Source of the DNA: an uncultured Bacilli bacterium
Lineage (GTDB): Bacteria > Bacillota_I > Bacilli_A > RF39 > UBA660
DNA: 44,004 nucleotides
Reading direction: 5' to 3'
NCBI GenBank assembly: GCA_944373095.1
Contig: CALWAK010000005.1
Location: forward strand, 1-44,004
Of the stretch, positions 24,062-32,058 are shown one piece after another. The position numbers and the translations under genes are program-made. The notes beneath the pieces are model-generated. The model was not told where the DNA came from and made no database searches. It worked only from the letters and a program-made list of their open reading frames with translations. Positions within the stretch are counted from its first letter, which is position 1. Every line of letters begins with the position of its first letter.

Positions 24062-24538
24062 ATGAAAGAATCGTTTGGTGCGTTAAGTATAACAACCATA
24101 TTTGTAACATTAATAATTCTTTTTTCTGGATACTTATGTATATCAGTTAATCAAACTAAAGCGTATAGTGTAAAAAATGAATTAGTAAATATTATTCAAA
24201 GGCACAATGGAGTTGATACTACTACTATTGATGAAATTGCAGGGCATTTAACGGAAGTTGGTTATAGATCAGTTGGAAAATGTGATGAAGATGATGGTAT
24301 TGGGTATACTATATCTGGGAGTAAAAGTCAAACTAAAGCTAATTACTGTATAAAATGTGTAAATATCAATATAAATCTTAATGATCCTTATAATCAATTT
24401 CCTAATGCTACTTATTATAAAGTAAAAGTATTCTTTTCACTAGATTTACCTATTGTAAATGATGTATTTAAATTTTATCTTAAGGGAACGACTAAAACTC
24501 TTTATTATCCAGTAAATGGAGGAGGCTGTTCCGTATGA
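24062..24538 (+). CDS. TadE-like/pseudopilin-like protein (secretion cluster 3)
   Basis: 158 residues. MKESFGALSITTIFVTLIIL gives the shared leader and helix, then KAYSVKNELVNIIQRH as the start of the lollipop helix, and an outer domain with GYRSVGKCDE, YCIKCVNINI, KVKVFFSLDLPIVNDVFKFY and a last strand LKGTTKTLYYPV. The segment with LP, a turn and F-x-x-x-G-x-T is like TadE-family minor pilins. It is paralogous to the next protein and overlaps it by 4 bases (ATGA). Confidence 0.72.
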   Translation: MKESFGALSITTIFVTLIILFSGYLCISVNQTKAYSVKNELVNIIQRHNGVDTTTIDEIAGHLTEVGYRSVGKCDEDDGIGYTISGSKSQTKANYCIKCVNININLNDPYNQFPNATYYKVKVFFSLDLPIVNDVFKFYLKGTTKTLYYPVNGGGCSV

Positions 24539-25026
24539 GAGAGACTATTGGAACTACTTGGATTTTTCAACTTGTTATAATATTTATATTAATATTTGCT
24601 TCATATTTAGCAATAATGACTAATTATTCTAAAGCATTTAAATCTAAAAATGAAGTATTAAATATAATTGAAAAATATGAAGGATTAACTAGTGGCAATT
24701 TAAAAGGAATTGGAATAATAAACAATTATTTATCGGCTTCAGGATATAATTCAATGGGTACTTGTGAAGCAGGATATTATGGTGCTGTTAGTTTAAATAA
24801 TTCAAGCACTAGTGCCTTTGAATATGTTGGAAATGGTAGTAATAAAAAATATTATTATTGTGTTCAAAAAGTAACTTTTACTGGTGTTAAAGTAAAAAGT
24901 TATTATAATGTCGTTTTATTCTTTAATCTTAATTTACCTGTTTTAGGAAATTTATTTACATTTAGAGCTAATGGAACTACAACAGAACTTGAAGTTACTT
25001 ATGATCAAGATTTATTTGGAATATAG
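24535..25026 (+). CDS. TadE-like/pseudopilin-like protein (secretion cluster 4)
   Basis: 163 residues, starting in the 4-base overlap with the preceding gene. MRETIGTTWIFQLVIIFILI and KAFKSKNEVLNIIEKYEGL match the previous protein's plan. The outer domain YNSMGTCEAGYYG, YYYCVQKVTF, YYNVVLFFNLNLPVLGNLFTF and NGTTTELEV aligns with its paralogue throughout. Conserved Cys pairs could bond. It is probably a membrane-inserted minor pilin that works with the three proteins before it. Confidence 0.72.
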   Translation: MRETIGTTWIFQLVIIFILIFASYLAIMTNYSKAFKSKNEVLNIIEKYEGLTSGNLKGIGIINNYLSASGYNSMGTCEAGYYGAVSLNNSSTSAFEYVGNGSNKKYYYCVQKVTFTGVKVKSYYNVVLFFNLNLPVLGNLFTFRANGTTTELEVTYDQDLFGI

Positions 25027-25038
25027 AAGGAGGATTTT

Positions 25039-26094
25039 ATGAATGTTATAATATCAAATCGTTATAGTGAAATGCTTACTAATTTAAATATAGATATTAT
25101 AAAAAATGTACGTGGTGAATACGAACCAGAAATCATAATAGCAAACTTTGAAAACTTCTTTTTTAATAAAATGATATTAGATATAACTGCTGTTACTGGG
25201 TATAAAAATATAACTAATATTCAAAAATTAGCATCAGGTTTAGATATGAATAAAGTCATCCTTTTATTAGATGATTCTCCAGAAGTAAATTCACCAAGTT
25301 ATTTATCTGGATTAGTATCTATGGGTATATATAATTTTACTAGAAACATAGATTCAATTGAATATTTAATTAATAATCCGAATACATATAAAGATGTAGC
25401 ACACTTACATATTATTGGTGATAATGGCTCTTCTAGTCAGCCAAATTTAAATATTAATATTAGTGCAGGTAGTGTAAATTCTAACTTTTTTAATGAATCT
25501 ATAAATAGAGTATCAATGGGTTCGAGAGTAATTGCTATTAAAAATGTTACTGAACATGCTGGAGCAACTACATTAATTTATATGTTAAAAAAACAACTTG
25601 AAAGAAATTACAAGGTACTTGCTATTGAAGTAGATAAAAATGATTTTGTTTATTTTAATGATTCTGATTTAAGAACTTGTAATACAGGTGAACTAGATTC
25701 AATTATTAAAAATCCTAATAGTAATTATGATGTTATTTTAGTAGATATTAATGAGTCTCCTAAGATAGCCTCTATTAAAGAAGTAATTCATTTAATTGAA
25801 CCTAGTACAATTAAGTTAAATAAACTTATTAGAAAAGATAGAGCAGTTTTAACTAAAATGAAGAATTATAAAATTGTTTTGAATAAAAGTCTTTTAAGTA
25901 GTAAAGATGTATCAGAGTTTGAATATGAATCACGTTGTTCAATATTTGAGTCTATACCTCCATTAGATGATAAGAAAGAACAAAATCCAATCTTAAATAA
26001 TTTATTAAATAAATTAGGCTTTAATAAACAAGAACCAGTAGGCGGCGTTAAAAAGCCTGTAGGCAAATTATTTGGTATTGTAAAGGATGAGTAA
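25039..26094 (+). CDS. TadZ/CpaE-like MinD-family protein with altered Walker A
   Basis: 351 residues, AGGAGG before ATG 25039. The N-terminal 120 residues have receiver-like alternating strands and helices (IIIANFENFF, KVILLLDDSPEV, LVSMGIYNFTRN). The C-terminal part is a MinD/ParA-like P-loop domain: VIAIKNVTEHAGATTLIYML takes the place of KGGVGKTT, KVLAIEVDKNDF is the switch region and YDVILVDINES the Walker B region. The signature Lys is missing, as in TadZ/CpaE relatives. TadZ proteins localise Tad pilus machines at the cell pole. Placed between the pilin-like genes and the VirB genes, it would fit as a positioning or assembly factor. The C-terminal tail is Lys- and Pro-rich. Confidence 0.7.
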   Translation: MNVIISNRYSEMLTNLNIDIIKNVRGEYEPEIIIANFENFFFNKMILDITAVTGYKNITNIQKLASGLDMNKVILLLDDSPEVNSPSYLSGLVSMGIYNFTRNIDSIEYLINNPNTYKDVAHLHIIGDNGSSSQPNLNINISAGSVNSNFFNESINRVSMGSRVIAIKNVTEHAGATTLIYMLKKQLERNYKVLAIEVDKNDFVYFNDSDLRTCNTGELDSIIKNPNSNYDVILVDINESPKIASIKEVIHLIEPSTIKLNKLIRKDRAVLTKMKNYKIVLNKSLLSSKDVSEFEYESRCSIFESIPPLDDKKEQNPILNNLLNKLGFNKQEPVGGVKKPVGKLFGIVKDE

Positions 26095-26099
26095 ATTCC

Positions 26100-26128
26100 T
26101 TGACAATGCTATTTTTTTTATATAAAAT
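26100..26128 (+). promoter_or_regulatory. Strong internal promoter of the secretion cluster
   Basis: TTGACA 26100-26105 (consensus) and TAAAAT 26123-26128 at 17-base spacing, followed by AGGAG and ATG 26156. Confidence 0.7.
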
Positions 26129-26155
26129 AATGTTAGATGAAGGAGATGTTATTAT

Positions 26156-26488
26156 ATGTTCTTAATGAATTTATCACCTGCTACAGTTTGTACTGAATTA
26201 AAACCTGTTTTAAATCTTATTGGCATGGTAATAACTGCTGTTAAAATTGTTATTCCAATTTTATTAATTTTATTTGGTATGTTGGATGTAGGTAAAAGTG
26301 TAGTAGCTAGTAAACCAGAAGAAATATCAAAAAGTATTAAAAGTTTTGCTTTCCGTGCTATTGCTGCAGTTTTAATTTTCTTTATTCCTGCAATTGTTGG
26401 CTTAATCATGCAAACTGTTGCTGAAACTGGGGATCAAGATGCTAAAGGTTGGGAAACTTGCAAAGATAATTTATATTTAAATTTTTAA
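26156..26488 (+). CDS. VirB2/TrbC-like two-helix membrane protein A
   Basis: 110 residues. Two hydrophobic helices (about 20-44 VITAVKIVIPILLILFGML and about 68-90 AIAAVLIFFIPAIVGLIM) flank a short basic loop (SKPEEISKSIKSFAFR). That is the layout of VirB2/TrbC pilins and related two-helix proteins of Gram-positive secretion systems. The downstream protein at 26553 repeats the same core, including the KPxE loop. Its own consensus promoter and a following terminator (26488-26519) suggest it is made in excess, as expected for a major subunit. The Cys in the N- and C-terminal tails could be outside. Confidence 0.7.
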   Translation: MFLMNLSPATVCTELKPVLNLIGMVITAVKIVIPILLILFGMLDVGKSVVASKPEEISKSIKSFAFRAIAAVLIFFIPAIVGLIMQTVAETGDQDAKGWETCKDNLYLNF

Positions 26489-26519
26489 AGTGATATTTTT
26501 TACAAATATTACTTTTTTT
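26488..26519 (+). terminator. Terminator after the VirB2-like gene
   Basis: An 11-base AT-rich stem with one G-T pair (26488-26498 with 26504-26514), then TTTTT. The following TATAAT (26524-26529) is the -10 of the next unit, so terminator and promoter abut. Confidence 0.6.
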
Positions 26520-26552
26520 ATGCTATAATTTTTTTGATAGAGGTGAAATTAT

Positions 26553-27215
26553 ATGTTTAAAACTTCAAATAAAATTTCGTTAACTTTAATATTTTTTTTA
26601 ATTTCACTATTTTCTTATAGTAACGTTGTATTAGCTGAAGAAATAAAACTTGGATATAATGAAAAAATAACAAAAAGTACCAATGCTGCTGGTTGTACTT
26701 CTAGTAATACTAGTTGTGTTACAACAAAAAGCGGTCAGTATGCAACTTCAACATTTACTTGTGAAGTAACCTCTTTAGCTAAAGATTGTACTGCTACAGT
26801 TAATATCGGTGGTCAAGCTTATGATGTAGTTGTTGGAAAAGGTAGTACTATGGGGGGCGGAACAACTTCTGAAGGCAGTGGAGCTGGTAGAGATGAAGCA
26901 ACTAACGAAAATAATAATAGTGGTACTTTAACTTGTAATTATATATTGGGAGATTATAACGACCCAGAAGATTTGGGATATTACCTTGCTAAGTTGTTAG
27001 AAGTTATAAAAATAGCAGGTCCTGTTTTAGTTATAGTTATGACCATAGTAGATTTAGTAAAGATAATTGCTTTAGGAAAGCCAGATGAGTTAAATAAATT
27101 AGTTGTAAAATCAATAAAAAGAATAATTTATGCAGTATTATTATTCATTATTCCATCATTACTAGATTGGGTATTTAAATTATTTAGCGTTTACGGGGTT
27201 TGTATTCCAAGTTAG
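26553..27215 (+). CDS. VirB2-like two-helix protein B with signal peptide and ectodomain
   Basis: 220 residues, ATG 26553 after AGAGGTG. A signal peptide (ISLTLIFFLISLFSYSNVVLA, AEE cut site about residue 30) is followed by a Thr-, Ser- and Gly-rich outer region with four Cys (CTSSNTSC, FTCEV, DCTATV) and a Gly-rich linker. The last 85 residues repeat the VirB2-like core of the preceding protein: KIAGPVLVIVMTIVDLVKII, GKPDELNKLVVKSIKR, AVLLFIIPSLLDWVF. It can be viewed as a VirB2-type protein with an added extracellular domain. It begins the unit that runs through the VirB6-, VirB3- and VirB4-like genes. Confidence 0.72.
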   Translation: MFKTSNKISLTLIFFLISLFSYSNVVLAEEIKLGYNEKITKSTNAAGCTSSNTSCVTTKSGQYATSTFTCEVTSLAKDCTATVNIGGQAYDVVVGKGSTMGGGTTSEGSGAGRDEATNENNNSGTLTCNYILGDYNDPEDLGYYLAKLLEVIKIAGPVLVIVMTIVDLVKIIALGKPDELNKLVVKSIKRIIYAVLLFIIPSLLDWVFKLFSVYGVCIPS

Positions 27216-27226
27216 GAGGTATTAAA

Positions 27227-29323
27227 ATGTATTTATTATACTCGTTTCAACAAGGATTGTTAGGCAACATAGGAGAATTTTTTCATCGTGTTTTAATATG
27301 GTTGTTTTTATTTATTGATACATTTGTTTATTGGCTAATAAATATTTCTTATCAAACATTTTTAGCAATAAGTCAGATAAGAATTTTTAGTGATGAAGAC
27401 ATATATGATTTATCCCAAAGAATATATATACTAATTGGTGTTTTCGCGTTATTTTTTGTAGCGTATGCATTATTAACGGCAATTGTAAATCCTGATAATA
27501 GTAAAAAGGATGATAAATCGTTAGGAAAAATTGTTCCTAATATTGCAGTAGCAATTATTGGAATAGCTATTGTTCCTGCAGTATTTAATATTATGTATGA
27601 TGTACAACATGCAGTATTATGTGGTAATGTAATTCCAAAGTTAGTTTTAGGTAATTCTTATAATGATGGATTCGATATTGATAATACCAATAGTAATAAA
27701 CTCGGTTCTCAAATGGCTACGTTATTATTTAAATCATTTTTTTATGTTCAAGATGAAAATGGAGATCCTGCTGATTTATCCCAAGCAGATACAATAGCAA
27801 GTACAATTTACGAAAATGATTGTAATGGGAGTGGATGTCTTACTTTATCTCAGGCATATAAAAATGCTGAAAATGGCTCTTCATTTTTTTCGTTTAGGAA
27901 TTTTTCGGATGCTGTTGTTGACGGAAAGGCTGGTTATTTATTCATAGTTTCAACGCTTGCTGGTGGTTTTTGCGTTTATGTTTTAGTATCACTTTGTCTA
28001 GATATGGCTTTAAGAGCGGTAAAATTATCTTATTTGCAAATAATTGCTCCATTACCATTATTAACGACAATAATTCCTGGGCAAAAAAAAGTTCTTACAA
28101 ATTGGATAAAAAAAACAACAAGTTGCTTTATTGAAGTATTTGTTAGATTATTTGTTGTTATTTTTATAGCATATATAATGCGTACTCTAGATCAAGTTTT
28201 AACAAATTTGCGAGGAACAGGAGGTATTTATTGTGGAGATATAAGTACGATTGTTTGGCTATTAGTTAAAGCTGCAACTATAGTTGGCTTATTCTGGTTT
28301 ATTAAAATAGCTCCAAAACTAATTTCTGATATCACTGGTATGGATAGCAAAGGATTTAAACTTGGTATTAAAGATAAACTTGCTGAATCTGGAGCTTTCC
28401 AAGTAGTTGGCGGACTTGGAGCTGGTGCGACAGCTGGTGTAAGAAATTTAACAAAAATTCCTCAGCATTTGATGAATGGTGCTAGCAAGGGAAAAAGTAT
28501 GCCTTGGAAGGTTTTTCGAGGCGGTCTAGGGGCTTTAAGAGGTGTAGGCGGCGTCTTTGCTGGTGCAGGTAGTGGATTTGCTCGAGGAGTAAAATCTAAC
28601 ACTGGAACAAAAGGATATCGAGATTTAGTAGGTAATACATCGAGAGCAGCTCTTGATGCAGAGCAAGCAAGAATTAATAGAGAATTATATGCTAAAGAAC
28701 ATGGTGATAATATAATTGGTATAGCGCAAGGTCATATAAAAGATGCTGCTACATCAACTAAAGATACTCTAACTAGTTGGATATCTGGAAAACCATCAAA
28801 CAACAATGCCAAAGCTGAAAGATTAAATAAAATTGAAACTGCTAGAAAAGCAATTTACGACGCTGTAAAAGATGATAAAAGCGTTAAAGTTATAGATGCG
28901 TTATATGAGGGAGAAATAGAAAAAGTAAAGAATTCAAATCTTTCATTATCAGCAAAAAGAAGTGAAATAACTAGACTTCAAACTGCTTGGGGTGATGAAA
29001 AGGACAAAGCAATTGCAAGTACAATTGCCTCTAGATCTAACAATATTGACATGAAGAGACTTTTAACTAATTATTCAGATATAATTGCAAATGAATTACC
29101 ACTTATTACAGAAACTTTAACTGAAACGGGAAATATTGGCAAATCAAATTATAAAGATTTACTTAATGATCCTAGTAGATTAAGAATGGATATAATGAGT
29201 GGTGCAGCTTTTCAATTTAATGGGAATGATAAAGGCATTGGTTTAATAATTGGTAAGGATTCTGCTAAATATTCTGCTTCATTACGAATTAAACAAGCAC
29301 AAAAAGATAGCGGAAAAAAATAG
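27227..29323 (+). CDS. VirB6/TrbL-like polytopic channel protein
   Basis: 698 residues from ATG 27227, which has AGGAGG 7 bases upstream. An upstream TTG in frame lies before that site. About seven or eight membrane helices span residues 15-370. An outer loop (about 140-215) has paired Cys (NDCNGSGC). The first cytoplasmic-side motif RAVKLSYLQIIAPLPLLTTI and WIKKTTSCFIEVFVRLFVV is typical of Gram-positive VirB6/TrbL proteins. The C-terminal 300 residues are soluble, with a Gly- and Ala-rich part (GGLGAGATAGVRN, RGGLGALRGVGGVFAGAGSG) and then helices. It would form the inner-membrane channel with the PrgI- and VirB4-like proteins encoded next. Confidence 0.85.
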   Translation: MYLLYSFQQGLLGNIGEFFHRVLIWLFLFIDTFVYWLINISYQTFLAISQIRIFSDEDIYDLSQRIYILIGVFALFFVAYALLTAIVNPDNSKKDDKSLGKIVPNIAVAIIGIAIVPAVFNIMYDVQHAVLCGNVIPKLVLGNSYNDGFDIDNTNSNKLGSQMATLLFKSFFYVQDENGDPADLSQADTIASTIYENDCNGSGCLTLSQAYKNAENGSSFFSFRNFSDAVVDGKAGYLFIVSTLAGGFCVYVLVSLCLDMALRAVKLSYLQIIAPLPLLTTIIPGQKKVLTNWIKKTTSCFIEVFVRLFVVIFIAYIMRTLDQVLTNLRGTGGIYCGDISTIVWLLVKAATIVGLFWFIKIAPKLISDITGMDSKGFKLGIKDKLAESGAFQVVGGLGAGATAGVRNLTKIPQHLMNGASKGKSMPWKVFRGGLGALRGVGGVFAGAGSGFARGVKSNTGTKGYRDLVGNTSRAALDAEQARINRELYAKEHGDNIIGIAQGHIKDAATSTKDTLTSWISGKPSNNNAKAERLNKIETARKAIYDAVKDDKSVKVIDALYEGEIEKVKNSNLSLSAKRSEITRLQTAWGDEKDKAIASTIASRSNNIDMKRLLTNYSDIIANELPLITETLTETGNIGKSNYKDLLNDPSRLRMDIMSGAAFQFNGNDKGIGLIIGKDSAKYSASLRIKQAQKDSGKK

Positions 29324-29338
29324 AATAGGGAGGGACTT

Positions 29339-29665
29339 ATGCAAAACTTTTTAATACCAGCGAATAGTAAAAAATCTAAATTAATTTTTGGCTTTTTTAC
29401 TGTTAAAGATTTAATTATATTTGGAGTTGGTGCAATTGTTACAATGTTTATGCTATTAATATTTAATTCTAATAGTATTACACAAGTATTATTAATGTGT
29501 ATGCCTCTTATGATTTCATTATTTCTAGTTATGCCTGTGCCATATTACCATAATGTTATGACTTTAATTGAAAATGTATTAAGTTATTATAGTTCAAATA
29601 ATCCAAGGGAATATACGTGGAAGGGTTGGTGTGTAAAAGATGTCTATGGAAAAAACAGAGAATAA
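29339..29665 (+). CDS. PrgI-family (VirB3-like) membrane protein
   Basis: 108 residues, ATG 29339 after AGGGAGG. The start QNFLIPANSKKSKLIFGFFT, two adjacent helices (about 25-70, VKDLIIFGVGAIVTMFML and VLLMCMPLMISLFLVM) and the tail NPREYTWKGWCVKDVYG are the PrgI pattern. PrgI/VirB3 proteins bind VirB4 at the membrane. The stop overlaps the next ORF by 26 bases, so translation is probably coupled, as is usual for this gene pair. Confidence 0.85.
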   Translation: MQNFLIPANSKKSKLIFGFFTVKDLIIFGVGAIVTMFMLLIFNSNSITQVLLMCMPLMISLFLVMPVPYYHNVMTLIENVLSYYSSNNPREYTWKGWCVKDVYGKNRE

Positions 29666-30203
29666 TAATTATAAATATTGTGAAGATTGGTTACCAGTAA
29701 AAAATATTGCTAACGGAATGATTCAACTAGAAGATGGGAATTTCGTTTGCGGAGTTAAAGTTGAACCTAAAAATATATTTATTTTAGATACAGGATCTCA
29801 AAATAATATAATTACACAACTTAGAAATTTATATAATGCAATAGATTTTGAATTTTGGCTTACAATTGCTGATAGACCAGTTGATATTAATGCTTATCTT
29901 GCTCAATTGCAAATTTTATATCAAAAAACTAACAGTAATATTACTAGAAAATTAATTATGCAAGATATAAATAAAGCTAATTCTTTTATGGGTGCTGAAT
30001 ATAATATAGTTGATACAGAATATTTTATTTTATTTAAAGAAAAAAGAATAGATATAATTCAAAAAAGACTTAGAACTTTAATAACTGGATTAGCAAATTG
30101 TGGTTTAAATTCTATGCAAGTATCAAATACTGATTTAAGAATGATTTTAGATAACTTCTTAAATGGTGGTGTTGCAACAAACTTTGGGACGGTGATGTTT
30201 TAA
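29640..30203 (+). CDS. VirB4 N-terminal domain encoded as a separate ORF
   Basis: 187 residues. Its content (DWLPVKNIANGMIQLEDGNF, VCGVKVEPKNIFIL, FWLTIADRPVDINAYLAQL, YFILFKEK, LRTLITGLANCGLNSMQVS) is that of the N-terminal membrane-contacting part of Gram-positive VirB4/TraE proteins. It has no ATPase motifs. It ends at TAA 30201-30203, whose last A is also the first base of the next ATG (TAATG). The start could also be the ATG at 29646. Either VirB4 was split into two polypeptides that reassemble, or a frameshift joins them; the overlap signal and intact motifs favour a true split. Confidence 0.8.
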   Translation: MSMEKTENNNYKYCEDWLPVKNIANGMIQLEDGNFVCGVKVEPKNIFILDTGSQNNIITQLRNLYNAIDFEFWLTIADRPVDINAYLAQLQILYQKTNSNITRKLIMQDINKANSFMGAEYNIVDTEYFILFKEKRIDIIQKRLRTLITGLANCGLNSMQVSNTDLRMILDNFLNGGVATNFGTVMF

Positions 30204-31990
30204 TGTTAAATATAAAAAGTGAATTAGCCCCTAAAGGGATGAAATTTAATGTAACTGACTTTATTATGAGTGGAAAGTATTGTACTGTATTTACAATTAT
30301 TAGTTATCCTAAATATATTGGTCCTGGATATTTGGCAGATTTAAGTAATATAGCAGGTGTAAAAGTGGTTGCAAAACACATACCAATAGAATTTAGTACA
30401 ATGTCTAAAATGATTAATAAAGAAATTGCGGATTTAAAACAAAGATATCAAAATGAAAATGACCGTACTATTCAAGAAAGAATTAGACAAGATTATGAAT
30501 CTTTAGAACAATTTGTACAAATGTTAGCTGCTACCCAATCTAGAATATTTGATTTTCAACTACATTTATTAATTGTTGGGGATTCAAAAGAAGATTTAGA
30601 AAATAAAAAAATAAATGTTAGAAGTTTTTTAGATGCTATGGGAATGCAAGGTATTCAATTAATGTTTGAACAAGAAAAAGCATTAAAATCTATTTTACCT
30701 ATATTTCCTAAACAAGATTTAGAAGAAAGAATTGGTACACCAATTCCATCACCAACTCTAGCAGCCATGTATCCATTTATTTTTGATAGTGTTAAAGATA
30801 TTGGAAATTCTACATTGCTTGGTGTTGATTATTCTGGTGGTGTAGTATTATTTAATCAATTTTTATATCAAATAAAAAAAGAATATAATAGAAATAATGC
30901 TAATATGATTATATTGGGTACATCAGGTAGTGGTAAATCAACTGCAAGTAAATTACTTTTAAGAAGCCATATAAGAAATGGTTATAAAGTAATAGCCATA
31001 GATCCAGAAGGTGAACTAGAAGAGATGGCTAGATTTCTTGATGGGGACTTCTTAGATATGGGTAAAGGTGGAGAATTCGGTATGATTAATCCATTAGAGA
31101 TAGTTGCTGATGCTGATGAAGAAGAATTAGATAAAGGTCTAGGATATACAATACTTACAAGAGCCTTGCAATCCTTAAAAGCATTCTTAAAATATTATTC
31201 GCCTGATATTGAAGAAGATGTATTAACAATGTTTAGTGAAATAATGCAAGATACATATAAAAGGTTTAGAATAGATTATAATACTGATTTTTCTAAGTTA
31301 ACTAGTATGGATTATCCAACTTTTGATGATGTTTATGCAACTATTAGAGGAAGAATATTATCAATTCCTGATAAAACTAGAGAAAAAGATATTTTAGAAA
31401 GATTAGAACTTAAAATTAGACCTTTTACTAAAGAATTAAGATATTATTTTAATGGTCATACAACTTTAAATATTAATAGTGATTTTGTTGTATTTAATAT
31501 AAAAGATTTAATGAATAGTAATGAAAATATTAGAGATGCAATATTCTTTAATATCTTAAAATATGCCTGGGGATTATGCCTTGATAAGACTGTAACATCA
31601 GTATTAAGTGTTGATGAAGCACATGTATTATTATCTTCTCATAATGAGTTAGGAGCTGAATTTTTAGCACAAATTCAAAGACGTGCTCGTAAATACAATA
31701 GTGGTACTATTATTATTACTCAACAGCCAACTGATTTTGCTGCTCAAAATTTAATCATGCATGGCAAAGCTATTTTTGATAATGCGTCATACTATTTAGT
31801 TATGGGATTAAAAAAACAAGCTGTTGATGATTTATCTATGTTAATAGATTTAAATGAAGCTGAAAAGAATAATATTAAATATTATAATCAGGGACAAGGA
31901 TTATTTATTTGTGGCTCTAGAAGAATGCAAGTATCCATTATTGTTACTAATGAAGAATTAGACTCATTTGGTTCGGGCGGTGGGCTATAA
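30203..31990 (+). CDS. virB4: VirB4-family secretion ATPase (catalytic part)
   Basis: 595 residues. The N-terminal 230 residues continue the VirB4 accessory domain (APKGMKFNVTDFIMSGKYCT, LLIVGDSKEDLENK). Walker A is GTSGSGKST (about 239-247), followed by KVIAIDPEGELEEMARF. Walker B is VLSVDEAHVLL (about 470) and the later TIIITQQPTDF and YYLVMGLKKQAVDDL blocks are typical of the family. VirB4 powers pilus or channel assembly at the inner face of the membrane. Translation probably depends on the preceding ORF through the one-base TAATG overlap. A terminator follows at once (31990-32013), ending this transcription unit. Confidence 0.93.
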   Translation: MLNIKSELAPKGMKFNVTDFIMSGKYCTVFTIISYPKYIGPGYLADLSNIAGVKVVAKHIPIEFSTMSKMINKEIADLKQRYQNENDRTIQERIRQDYESLEQFVQMLAATQSRIFDFQLHLLIVGDSKEDLENKKINVRSFLDAMGMQGIQLMFEQEKALKSILPIFPKQDLEERIGTPIPSPTLAAMYPFIFDSVKDIGNSTLLGVDYSGGVVLFNQFLYQIKKEYNRNNANMIILGTSGSGKSTASKLLLRSHIRNGYKVIAIDPEGELEEMARFLDGDFLDMGKGGEFGMINPLEIVADADEEELDKGLGYTILTRALQSLKAFLKYYSPDIEEDVLTMFSEIMQDTYKRFRIDYNTDFSKLTSMDYPTFDDVYATIRGRILSIPDKTREKDILERLELKIRPFTKELRYYFNGHTTLNINSDFVVFNIKDLMNSNENIRDAIFFNILKYAWGLCLDKTVTSVLSVDEAHVLLSSHNELGAEFLAQIQRRARKYNSGTIIITQQPTDFAAQNLIMHGKAIFDNASYYLVMGLKKQAVDDLSMLIDLNEAEKNNIKYYNQGQGLFICGSRRMQVSIIVTNEELDSFGSGGGL

Positions 31991-32013
31991 AACTGCAATT
32001 TGCAGTTTTTTTT
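31990..32013 (+). terminator. Internal terminator after VirB4
   Basis: Eight-base stem (31990-31997 with 32001-32008), loop ATT, T run to 32013. A -10-like TAAAAT at 32029-32034 then serves the wall-hydrolase gene. Confidence 0.85.
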
Positions 32014-32058
32014 CATGATTAAATATGATAAAATATTTTTGATAAGAGGTGGTTATTT

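Noticed and set aside
27200-27226. TTG start for the VirB6-like protein
   Set aside because: It lies before the AGGAGG that clearly serves ATG 27227, and it would overlap the previous gene.
29640-30210. Simple sequencing frameshift in virB4
   Set aside because: Not excluded, but the exact TAATG overlap and an upstream GGTGATG favour a real two-ORF arrangement; kept as a finding instead.
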